Source of the DNA: Streptomyces sp. 11x1
Lineage (GTDB): Bacteria; Actinomycetota; Actinomycetes; Streptomycetales; Streptomycetaceae
Direction: 5' to 3'
DNA length: 64,000 nt
Assembly (NCBI RefSeq): GCF_032598905.1
Contig: NZ_CP122458.1
Span: 7,837,001-7,901,000 of the forward strand
Both the position numbers and the translations under genes were made by a program. How positions within the stretch are numbered: position 1 is the first letter of the stretch; the number at the start of each line of letters is the position of its first letter. Below the pieces are notes generated by a model. It was not told the origin of the DNA, did no database searches, and saw only the letters and a program-made list of their open reading frames with translations. Below are positions 51,772-64,000 of this stretch, piece after piece.

Positions 51772-52515
51772 ATGGCGCGCAACATCCGCTTCAACGGCAC
51801 CGGCAGCGGAGATACCGGCTGCCCGTCGATCCACGAGGACGCCGGCACCGGTGAAGTGATCGTGCATGGTCCACTGCTGACCGACCCTGGGGACGTTGCC
51901 CAGCTCCACCACCTCGGGCCCGGTGAGGTCGCCATTGTCGTACCTCGTGAGCTGATCACCGACTGGGCGCCCAAGGACGCGACGAGGCGGGCCCGCGTTA
52001 TCGATCTCGCGGCCTTCAACCGGCTGTTCGAGAACTTCGAGCACACCGCCTGGAGGGTGGAGACCAGGCGCCGTTACGCGTCCGACGAGGCCACCGAGAC
52101 TTACAGGCAGTACCTCGACGAGGGTCGCGTCGACTGGGACATGCGCTCCTGGTACTGCGAGACGATCAGGCGCCAGACGGCGGCCGGGAAGACCGTTGGC
52201 CGCGTTCGACTGCTTGACGAACCGCCCACAGAGGGGCAGCGCTACCTCATGATCAACGCCGTGCGGAACACCGAACTCGGTGAGGACATCCGGATCCTGC
52301 GCCGTGCGGAGGCCGAGCGGTTGCGGCTCGGTAACGAGGACTTCTGGATCTTCGACTCCCGGCTTGTCGCCCGGCTCAACTTCACCGAAGCGGACGAGCT
52401 GACTGACGTGGAGCTGACCACCGAGCCGTCCGAAGTGATCCGGTACTCGATGCTGCGAGATGCCGCCTGGCATCACGCCGTCCCGTTCCGGCGACTCGCA
52501 GCGGCCACCAGCTAG
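51772..52515 (+). CDS. DUF6879-like protein
   Basis: A 247-residue soluble protein. An N-terminal 75-residue extension precedes the DUF6879-like core: FNRLFENFEHTAWRVETRRRYASD, YRQYLDEGRVDWD, GKTVGRVRLLDEPPTEGQRYL, LGNEDFWIFDS and the C-terminal WHHAVPFRRL. The family is always found next to XRE-DUF5753 regulators in actinomycetes and is thought to act with them, mechanism unknown. It is followed 18 bp later by such a regulator. Confidence 0.85.
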   Translation: MARNIRFNGTGSGDTGCPSIHEDAGTGEVIVHGPLLTDPGDVAQLHHLGPGEVAIVVPRELITDWAPKDATRRARVIDLAAFNRLFENFEHTAWRVETRRRYASDEATETYRQYLDEGRVDWDMRSWYCETIRRQTAAGKTVGRVRLLDEPPTEGQRYLMINAVRNTELGEDIRILRRAEAERLRLGNEDFWIFDSRLVARLNFTEADELTDVELTTEPSEVIRYSMLRDAAWHHAVPFRRLAAATS

Positions 52516-52533
52516 AAGTGCGGGCGGCCATCG

Positions 52534-53385
52534 GTGACAACGGACTACCAGCAGGCACGCGAAGCGCTCGGGGTGCGGCTGCGTGAGCTGCGTATGTCCG
52601 CGCGGGACGGGCGTCTGACCGGCGCCCGCCTCGCCCTGCTCCTGGGCTGGTCACAACCCAAGATCTCGAAGCTGGAGAACGGGAAGCAGACAGCGACCCC
52701 CGAAGATCTCCAAGCCTGGGCTGACGCGACCGGTCACCCCGACGCGTACGGAGAACTTCTCGCCCGGCTCAAGGGGTTCGAGTCGCATATCCGCTCGTGG
52801 CGCCGCCGGCTCGCTGCCGGGCACCAGCCTGTTCAGCAGGCCATCGCCGCTGAGTACGAGCGCTCGGCTGTCGTACACGGCTTCGAGAGCGTCACCGTGC
52901 CCGGCATTCTCCAGACGGCTGACTACGCGAGGTCGGTCTTCACCCGGTATGCCGAACTCCAGCGCTCGCCCCGTGATACCGAGGACGCCGTGCGTGCTCG
53001 TTTGAGGCGGCAGGAACTGCTGTACGACGGGACCAAGCGGTTCAACATCCTGATCGGCGAGACCGCGCTCCGGGCGCTCATCTGCCCGCCCGCCGTTCTC
53101 GCCGCGCAACTCGATCGTCTTGCCGGACTGGTCGGGCTGGACACCGTTGCCCTTGGGATCATCCCCCTGACCGCATCGCTGAAGATCCCGCCCACGGGCG
53201 GGTTCTGGATCCATGACGATCGCCTCGTCATGGTCGAGACATGGCACGCGGAACTGTGGATCGACGACGCCGACCCGATCGCCCTGTACCTCCGCACGTG
53301 GCGGACGCTTCGCGAGTCGGCCGTGCACGGAGCCGACGCACACCGGCTCATCGCTGATGCGCGCCGAACTGTCCTGCCTCTGTGA
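52534..53385 (+). CDS. XRE-family regulator with DUF5753 domain
   Basis: A 283-residue protein beginning at GTG 52534. HTH: LTGARLALLLGWSQPKISKLENGKQTATPEDLQAWAD (about residues 29-65). The DUF5753 sensor-like domain follows (YERSAVVHGFESVTVPGILQTADYARSVF, LRRQELLYDGTKRFNILIGETALRALICP, GIIPLTASLKIPPTGGFWIHDDRLVMVETWHAEL). This BldB-partner-like class is abundant in Streptomyces and usually controls the adjacent small gene. Target and ligand are unknown. Confidence 0.9.
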   Translation: MTTDYQQAREALGVRLRELRMSARDGRLTGARLALLLGWSQPKISKLENGKQTATPEDLQAWADATGHPDAYGELLARLKGFESHIRSWRRRLAAGHQPVQQAIAAEYERSAVVHGFESVTVPGILQTADYARSVFTRYAELQRSPRDTEDAVRARLRRQELLYDGTKRFNILIGETALRALICPPAVLAAQLDRLAGLVGLDTVALGIIPLTASLKIPPTGGFWIHDDRLVMVETWHAELWIDDADPIALYLRTWRTLRESAVHGADAHRLIADARRTVLPL

Positions 53386-53486
53386 TGTCCGGGCAGTCTC
53401 GGAGATCTCCGGGCAAGTGAGCTGTGCATCGAGCGATCCATAGAAGCTGCCGAGTTCAGGGGGTGATCGTCGCCGACCATCAGCGC

Positions 53487-53535
53487 GAGGCAAGTACGCC
53501 TTGACAATTCTAAATTGTCAAGGCGTACTTGCCTC
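53487..53535. promoter_or_regulatory. 23-bp perfect inverted repeat abutting the HTH-ClpN gene
   Basis: Arms 53487-53509 and 53513-53535 are perfect complements with a CTA spacer. The left arm contains a consensus -35 TTGACA (53501-53506). The right arm ends one base before the ATG at 53536, with TACTTG (53526-53531) a possible -10. The site therefore overlaps the promoter of a probably leaderless gene and looks like an autoregulatory operator. Confidence 0.65.
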
Positions 53536-54222
53536 ATGGCTCTCCCGGACCTGGACGATCTCATCGCGGAAGTTGACCGACGCTGCGACACCGCACACCG
53601 CAGCACCAGCGGACAAGAGCAGCCCGACTGGCTCGCTCTGCTGACCGTCGCCGCCCAACTTGCAGGCCAGATGCAGGCGCTGGCAGACGATCTGGTGGAA
53701 GACTACGTCGAGCACTGCCGGATGCACGGCTCCTCATGGACCGACATCGGCACCGCCCTGGGCGTGACCCGGCAGGCGGTCCAGCAGCGTTTCCATGCGC
53801 CGCACAAGCGCTACAGCCCCGACACAATGACCGACGACCTCCGACAGGCGATGGTCCACGTCAAGGAAGCGGCGGTGCACCACCGCAACAACTACATCGG
53901 CACCGAGCACCTGCTCTGGGGACTGACCGCGGAGGACAACAGCGCCACCCGCCTCCTGCAAGCCGCCGGGCTCTCGCCGAAAACGGTCCACCGATCCGTC
54001 GGCACCAGGCTGAGCATGGGAGCTTCCCAGGCGGCCCAGCGCATCGCCTGGACGCCCTATTCCCGCAAGGCCATCGCCATCGCCGAGGCGCGCTCTCAAC
54101 GGAACGGCTCCGACCACATCGACTGCGACGACCTGCTGATCGGCCTCGCCCAGGTCGGCCGCGGAGTCGCCTCCGACGTCCTGACCGCGGCCGGCTTCGA
54201 CCCGGCCGCTCTCGAAGCCTGA
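53536..54222 (+). CDS. HTH protein with Clp N-terminal-like domain
   Basis: A 228-residue protein from ATG 53536 (MALPDLDDLIAEVDRRC). A helix-turn-helix-like segment SSWTDIGTALGVTRQAVQQRF lies at about residues 65-85. After it come two Clp-N repeats (MVHVKEAAVHHRNNYIGTEHLLWGLTAED and AIAIAEARSQRNGSDHIDCDDLLIGLAQVG). Clp-N modules bind substrates or adaptors in ClpA/ClpC, but no AAA+ domain follows. The combination suggests a transcription factor that senses proteins or peptides. It has no ribosome binding site because the inverted repeat ends at the start codon. Confidence 0.85.
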   Translation: MALPDLDDLIAEVDRRCDTAHRSTSGQEQPDWLALLTVAAQLAGQMQALADDLVEDYVEHCRMHGSSWTDIGTALGVTRQAVQQRFHAPHKRYSPDTMTDDLRQAMVHVKEAAVHHRNNYIGTEHLLWGLTAEDNSATRLLQAAGLSPKTVHRSVGTRLSMGASQAAQRIAWTPYSRKAIAIAEARSQRNGSDHIDCDDLLIGLAQVGRGVASDVLTAAGFDPAALEA

Positions 54223-54681
54223 GCCCACCACGGCCCCGGCGAGCACAACCCGCCGGACTGCGAGAACGCGGCTCTCTGCCCAGGCTTGAGTGAGACACGC
54301 CGACGAATCCCGTCTCAGTCAAGTCCGGGCACCGCAGGTCAACGCGGCATGATGCCCGGACTTATCCGAGACAGGACAGGAACCCTCAGCATTCGAGCCG
54401 ACCTCGTCGCTGTGCCCTTCGAAGCCCCCGTTTCATTCAAGGCCTCGCTCCAACACCCCGCCCCGTGAAGAGATTTCGCGCGCGTGAAGAAGGTGTGTCC
54501 GGAGGGTTGACCGTCCGCCGAGTGGGCTCGTACTTTCCTCTCGGTTGAAAGTTTTCAGTCATCTTGCAGCAAGAAGCGGCAACGAATCTTGCGTGGATCG
54601 TCTCGGGTCCCCAGTCCCTGCCGATCCTCAGGGCCCCTTCAGTCGATCTTCGGACCCCTTCAACGGAGAAGGACCCCACAC
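54223..54681. promoter_or_regulatory. Upstream region of the alpha-amylase gene with MalR-type operator
   Basis: 459 bp without a gene. CTTGCAGCAAG (54563-54573) is a perfect odd palindrome sharing the TTGCAGCAA core with the malE upstream site. A further CTTGC lies at 54588-54592, 25 bp on. These support MalR control of the amylase. The region 54223-54480 shows nothing else. A GAGAAGGA ribosome binding site precedes the ATG. Confidence 0.6.
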
Positions 54682-56064
54682 ATGGCCAGCAGAACCCTCT
54701 CCGGCGCGCTCGCTCTCGCGGCCGGCGCGTCGATCGCGCTCGCGATGCCCGCCGGGAGCGCGTACGCCTCTCCGCCCGGCACCAAGGACGTCACCGCCGT
54801 CCTGTTCGAGTGGAACTTCGCCTCCGTCGCCAAGGAGTGCACCAACACCCTCGGCCCCAACGGGTACGGCTACGTCCAGGTCTCGCCGCCCGCCGAGCAC
54901 ATACAGGGCTCGCAGTGGTGGACGTCGTACCAGCCCGTCAGCTACCGGATCGCCGGGCGGCTCGGGGACGCCACCGCCTTCAAGAACATGATCGACACGT
55001 GTCACGCGGCCGGCGTCAAGGTCGTCGTCGACGCGGTCGTCAACCACATGTCGGCGGGGAGCGGCACCGGCACCGGCGGCTCGTCGTACTCGAAGTACAC
55101 CTATCCCGGCCTGTACTCGTCGTTCGACTTCGACGACTGCACCGCCACCATCAGTGACTACTCCAACCGCGCCAACGTCCAGAACTGCGAGCTCGTCGGG
55201 CTCGCCGACCTCGACACCGGTGAGGAGTACGTCCGGTCGGCCATCGCCGGGTACATGAACAGCCTGCTCGGCTACGGCGTCGACGGCTTCCGGATCGACG
55301 CCGCCAAGCACATCCCCGCCGCCGACCTGGCCAACATCAAGTCACGGCTGAACAACCCGTCCGTGTACTGGAAGCAGGAGGCCATCTACGGTTCCGGGGA
55401 GGCCGTCCAGCCGAGCGAGTACACCGGCAACGGGGACGTCCAGGAGTTCCGGTACGCCTTCGACCTCAAGCGGGTCTTCAACAACGAGAACCTCGCCTAC
55501 CTGAAGAACTACGGCGAGGGCTGGGGGTACATGAACAGCTCGGTCGCCGGGGTCTTCGTCGACAACCACGACACCGAGCGCAACGGCTCCACCCTCAGCT
55601 ACAAGGACAACGCCAACTACACCCTGGCCAACGTCTTCATGCTGGCCTACCCGTACGGCGCGCCCGACATCAACTCCGGCTACGAGTTCACCGACCACGA
55701 CGCCGGACCGCCCAACGGCGGTGCCGTCAGCGCCTGTTGGCAGAGCGGCTGGAAGTGCCAGCACGCCTGGCCGGAGATCATGCGCATGGTCCCCTTCCGC
55801 AACGCCACCCGCGGCGAGGCCGTCACCGACTGGTGGGACAACGGGGGCGACGCGATCGCCTTCGGCCGCGGCGGCAAGGGCTTCGTGGCCATCAACCACG
55901 AGTCGGGCAGCCTCAGTCGCACGTACCAGACCTCCCTCGCGGCGGGCACCTACTGCAACGTGCAGAACAACACGACCGTGACCGTGAACAGCTCCGGCCG
56001 GCTCGCCGCGACCCTCGGCTCCAACACGGCCCTCGCGATCTACACGGGCAAGAGCAGCTGCTGA
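54682..56064 (+). CDS. aml: Secreted alpha-amylase, GH13
   Basis: A 460-residue exoenzyme that cuts internal alpha-1,4 bonds of starch. Signal peptide [29 protein letters not shown] is probably cleaved after AYA. Catalytic residues are in GFRIDAAKH (Asp), WKQEAIYG (Glu) and FVDNHDTER (Asp); DAVVNHM is region I. The C-terminal domain is short, with no starch-binding module, giving the typical Streptomyces amylase size. Cysteines are paired (CW...WKCQHAW). It is linked to the maltose locus by the shared operator. Confidence 0.95.
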   Translation: MASRTLSGALALAAGASIALAMPAGSAYASPPGTKDVTAVLFEWNFASVAKECTNTLGPNGYGYVQVSPPAEHIQGSQWWTSYQPVSYRIAGRLGDATAFKNMIDTCHAAGVKVVVDAVVNHMSAGSGTGTGGSSYSKYTYPGLYSSFDFDDCTATISDYSNRANVQNCELVGLADLDTGEEYVRSAIAGYMNSLLGYGVDGFRIDAAKHIPAADLANIKSRLNNPSVYWKQEAIYGSGEAVQPSEYTGNGDVQEFRYAFDLKRVFNNENLAYLKNYGEGWGYMNSSVAGVFVDNHDTERNGSTLSYKDNANYTLANVFMLAYPYGAPDINSGYEFTDHDAGPPNGGAVSACWQSGWKCQHAWPEIMRMVPFRNATRGEAVTDWWDNGGDAIAFGRGGKGFVAINHESGSLSRTYQTSLAAGTYCNVQNNTTVTVNSSGRLAATLGSNTALAIYTGKSSC

Positions 56065-56347
56065 CGGTCCTGTAAGTAATTACCGTTACTTTCAAGCCTC
56101 TTGCTGAAACGCTTTCGGGCGGCGATACGGTCGCGCGGGGTTTGGAACTGCTGGCGTTGGAGTGGTTCAAGAGTGTTCGGGTGAGCGGGGGTGAGTGTGG
56201 ATGGCCTGTGTCGAGCCGCACACCTGGCTTGTGATGCCGGTTTTCGGTGGAGAACTGACGTTCTCTCATCGAATGCGTGACCTTCATGGGTGGTGCTCGT
56301 TTCCAGGGCGACGGTGTATTCGAGTCGGGCCTGGCGGAGGTGGCGGG
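56065..56347. other. Gap between amylase and tnpB: probable pulA promoter remnant and tnpB left end
   Basis: 283 bp. The first part (56083-56120: TTACTTTCAAG, CTCTTGCTGAAACGC) is relatively AT-rich and includes a CTTGC half-site. It looks like a promoter of the downstream glycoside hydrolase, now separated from it by the tnpB insertion. The remainder should contain the left end of the TnpB element; no clear terminal palindrome was found. Confidence 0.35.
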
Positions 56348-57979
56348 GTGGGTGAGCTGCGGAGCATTGCGGCGCCGTTCGTCGCGTCCGGGCCGTCCGG
56401 TGTGGCTGTCCGCACGCGTCTGAAGCAGCTGACGTCGGGTGATGAGAAGGTGCTGCGTCTGGTGGGCGGGCATCGGGGGTCGCTGGCCTCGAAGGATCTC
56501 AAGGCGCGCTGCTGGGACGGTCTGGAGCATTCCGGGCAGGCGTGGGCGGTGCGTAAGCGGGAGCTGACGCCGCTGTCGTCGTCGCGGTGGGCGGGCAGTA
56601 TCACCAAGGCCACGCACGACCAGTGGGCGCTCGCCCGTCGCTGCCAGCTCGCGCACATCCAGAATCTGGAAGCGGGGATCCGCACGATCGAAGCCCGGCT
56701 GGCGCTGCCGGTCGGGCAGAAGGGGACGCGGAAGGCGCCGGGGGGTTACCGGTCGCGACGGGAGTGGCATGCGAAGTCGCGGCGGCTGCGGGTGCTGCGG
56801 GACCGGCTGACTGTCGCGAGGGCCGACCGGGAGGCCGGGATCGTGCACGTGGTGCGGGGCGGCAAGCGCCTGGCCCGTACCCGGCGCCATCTGGAGGAGG
56901 CCGGGCTGACGGAGTCCGCGTGGCGTGGGCGGTGGGAGGCGGAGCGCTGGTTCTGCCAGGCGGACGGGGAGTCCGGCAAGCGCTACGGCAACGAGACCAT
57001 CCGCATCAGCCCCGAGGGCGAGGTCAGTATCAAACTGCCCGCGCCGCTCGTGTATCTGGCGAACGCCCCGCACGGACGGTACGTCCTCACCGGCCGGGTC
57101 GCGTTCGCGCACCGGGACGGTGACTGGGCGGACCGCGTCGTAGCCGATCGGGCCATCGCCTACCGCGTCCACCTGGACACCGGCCGTGGCCGCTGGTACC
57201 TGACCGCGTCCTGGCAGATCCCACCCACCCCCACCCTCCCGATCGAGGCCGCGCTCGCCCACGGGGTGATCGGTGTCGACATGAACGCCGACCACCTGGC
57301 CGCCTGGCGCCTGGACACTCACGGCAACCCGACCGGCAGCCCGCGCCGCTTCTCCTACGATCTGACCGGCACCGCCCAGCACCGTGACGCCCAGGTCCGC
57401 CACGCCCTGACCCGCCTCCTGCACTGGGCCCGCGCCTGCGGTGTGAAGGCGATCGCGGTCGAGGACCTGGACTTCACCGCCGAGAAGACCCGGGAGAAGC
57501 ACGGCCGCCGCACACGTTTCCGGCAGCTTGTCTCCGGCATGCCCACCGGCAGACTCCGCGCCCGGCTGGCCTCGATGGCCGACGCCACGGGGGTCGCCGT
57601 CATCGCGGTTGACCCGGCCTACACCTCGAAGTGGGGCGCTCAGCACTGGCAGAAGTCCCTCACCACCACGACACGTAAGACCACTCGCCATGAGGCTGCT
57701 GCCGTGGCGATCGGAAGGCGCGCCCAGCAACACCCGGTCCGGCGACGGACGGCACCGCCCCCACGGCACCGGAGAGATGTGGTGGGGCATCGGACCGTCC
57801 AGGCCCGACCAGGTGTTCCCGGGCGTGAGGAAACCCGCCCCCGCATCCCCGGACCACGGACACGATCCGTGCCGCCCGGACGCGGAGCGAACGCGGGCAA
57901 CCAGAACGCCCAACACCGTCCGGGGCGTTCGGCCGAGCATGAGACCTGGCAACAGGACTCACTCCCGCTCGGTCTTTAG
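56348..57979 (+). CDS. IS200/IS605-type TnpB-related protein, divergent active site
   Basis: A 543-residue RNA-guided-nuclease-family protein. GTG 56348 has a perfect GGAGG 7 nt upstream, so the in-frame GTG at 56195 is not used. RuvC-like motifs: GVIGVDMNADH (Asp, about 311), AIAVEDLDF (Glu, about 372) and VDPAYTSKWG (about 422). The usual third catalytic Asp (D-x-N-A-A) is replaced by His in TTRHEAAAVAIG, and the CxxC zinc ribbon is absent (SKWGAQHWQKS). The C-terminal 100 residues are Arg/Pro-rich. There is no TnpA. It sits alone between aml and pulA, in the same orientation. It is either a non-autonomous insertion or a repurposed copy. Confidence 0.8.
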   Translation: MGELRSIAAPFVASGPSGVAVRTRLKQLTSGDEKVLRLVGGHRGSLASKDLKARCWDGLEHSGQAWAVRKRELTPLSSSRWAGSITKATHDQWALARRCQLAHIQNLEAGIRTIEARLALPVGQKGTRKAPGGYRSRREWHAKSRRLRVLRDRLTVARADREAGIVHVVRGGKRLARTRRHLEEAGLTESAWRGRWEAERWFCQADGESGKRYGNETIRISPEGEVSIKLPAPLVYLANAPHGRYVLTGRVAFAHRDGDWADRVVADRAIAYRVHLDTGRGRWYLTASWQIPPTPTLPIEAALAHGVIGVDMNADHLAAWRLDTHGNPTGSPRRFSYDLTGTAQHRDAQVRHALTRLLHWARACGVKAIAVEDLDFTAEKTREKHGRRTRFRQLVSGMPTGRLRARLASMADATGVAVIAVDPAYTSKWGAQHWQKSLTTTTRKTTRHEAAAVAIGRRAQQHPVRRRTAPPPRHRRDVVGHRTVQARPGVPGREETRPRIPGPRTRSVPPGRGANAGNQNAQHRPGRSAEHETWQQDSLPLGL

Positions 57980-58023
57980 GAACGGTCGGACCCACCAGAG
58001 CCGTCATCGCAAGGAGCCCATCT

Positions 58024-63450
<5,427 letters not shown>

Positions 63451-63526
63451 GACGCTAGCTTGGGTGGTGCGGCCGGAGCGAGGATCCGGTCCGCACCATC
63501 CGTGCGCCGGCGACGACGAGAGCCTC

Positions 63527-64000
63527 ATGAGCCTGATGGCCGACGAAGCAAGCACCACGGTCCTGGTGGTCGACGACGCCGCCGCCAGCCGGTACGCGAT
63601 GGGTGCGGTGCTGCGCAGAGCCGGACACAGTGTCGTCCCCGTCGCCAGCGCCGGTGAGGCCCTCACCGAGCTCGACGTGCGGCTGCGCTCGGGCGTCCTG
63701 CCGGACGTGGCCCTCGTCGACGTCGGCCTCCCCGACATGAGCGGGTTCGAACTCTGCCGCCGGCTCAAGGCACAGTCCCCGACGGCCGCCCTGCCCGTCG
63801 TGCACTTCTTCGCCGCGGCCGTCGCCCCCAGCGACCGCTGCCGGGGCCTGGACGCGGGCGGCGAGGCCTATCTGACGGTCCCCGCCGAACCGGAGGAGAT
63901 CCAGGCGGTCGTCCGCGCCGCCGTCCGCGGCGCCCGGATGCGCACCGGCGCCGAGGCCCTCGTACGACGGCTCACGCTGCTCTCCGAGACCATCGTCGAC
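63527..64000 (+). CDS. Response-regulator receiver-domain protein, 5' part (truncated by window)
   Basis: 158 codons from ATG 63527 to the window end, frame still open. The receiver domain shows VLVVDDAAASRYAMG (acidic pair), VALVDVGLPDMSGFELCRRL (phosphoacceptor Asp in LVDVG) and a degenerate HFFAAAVAPSDR (switch Thr/Ser region). The usual Lys near PAEPEE is missing. The sequence after 63930 (GAEALVRRLTLLSETIVD) looks like a linker to a further output domain (PP2C phosphatase or kinase are common), which lies outside. Confidence 0.8.
   Translation, partial: MSLMADEASTTVLVVDDAAASRYAMGAVLRRAGHSVVPVASAGEALTELDVRLRSGVLPDVALVDVGLPDMSGFELCRRLKAQSPTAALPVVHFFAAAVAPSDRCRGLDAGGEAYLTVPAEPEEIQAVVRAAVRGARMRTGAEALVRRLTLLSETIVD

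Overview
The window is chromosomal DNA of a Streptomyces. It is very GC-rich with dense, often overlapping genes, GTG and TTG starts, Streptomyces-type regulator families (AfsR-like STAND, XRE-DUF5753, DUF6879, SpdB), and a gene order panB - nadE - DUF305 - DUF3105 - glnA2 ... glnE - PAP2 - malR/malEFG-aglA - aml - pulA. From memory this order resembles the glnA2-to-pullulanase region of S. coelicolor; I could not run a comparison.

Layout. 1-16 kb is core chromosome: the 3' part of an AfsR-like regulator, a DrrAB-type ABC exporter pair, panB, a DHA2 MFS pump with a TetR regulator and a probably leaderless promoter, an EEP-family membrane protein, a DHA1 MFS pump, a GNAT enzyme, nadE, two envelope proteins (DUF305, DUF3105) and glnA2. 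16.2-35.9 kb is an integrated actinomycete integrative and conjugative element (AICE) of about 19.6 kb. It is inserted in the 3' end of glnA2 and bounded by 155-bp direct repeats (150/155 identical). It carries int and xis, a TGACGC-repeat array (candidate origin or control site), a helicase-like ATPase plus prim-pol replication pair, a TGT/DpdA-like protein, a TraB-type translocase with a candidate clt repeat cluster, Spd-type proteins, a PycTM-like membrane protein, and a regulatory block (XRE-DUF5919, NUDIX, HD, tandem-wHTH GntR). 36-43 kb returns to core genes: a DHFR-like/DUF4291 pair sharing one open frame, a VOC protein, glnE, a repeat-rich intergenic region and a PAP2 protein. 43-50 kb is the maltose locus, malR divergent from malEFG-aglA. 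50-54.2 kb is a cluster of small regulators and hypotheticals. 54.7-63.5 kb holds a secreted alpha-amylase, a lone TnpB-family gene and a very large bifunctional amylase-pullulanase. The last 0.5 kb starts a receiver-domain protein.

The most interesting feature is cargo at the right end of the AICE (31.7-35.6 kb). It is an AT-richer two-gene unit encoding a small two-TM protein and a 1136-residue NACHT-HEAT NTPase. The two proteins share a short pseudo-repeated motif (pattern VxLIxNVGGxVxI), twice in the membrane protein and once at the N terminus of the NTPase. That is the arrangement expected of a STAND receptor signalling to a membrane effector through a functional-amyloid (RHIM/PP/BASS-like) motif, so I propose it as a candidate anti-phage or cell-death system.

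How the genes work together: secreted AmlA and PulA release maltodextrins, MalEFG import them, AglA hydrolyses them, and MalR would repress. MalR-type CTTGC/GCAAG sites are visible upstream of both malE and aml. GlnE probably adenylylates glutamine synthetase. All functions are inferred from sequence alone; no database search was possible.
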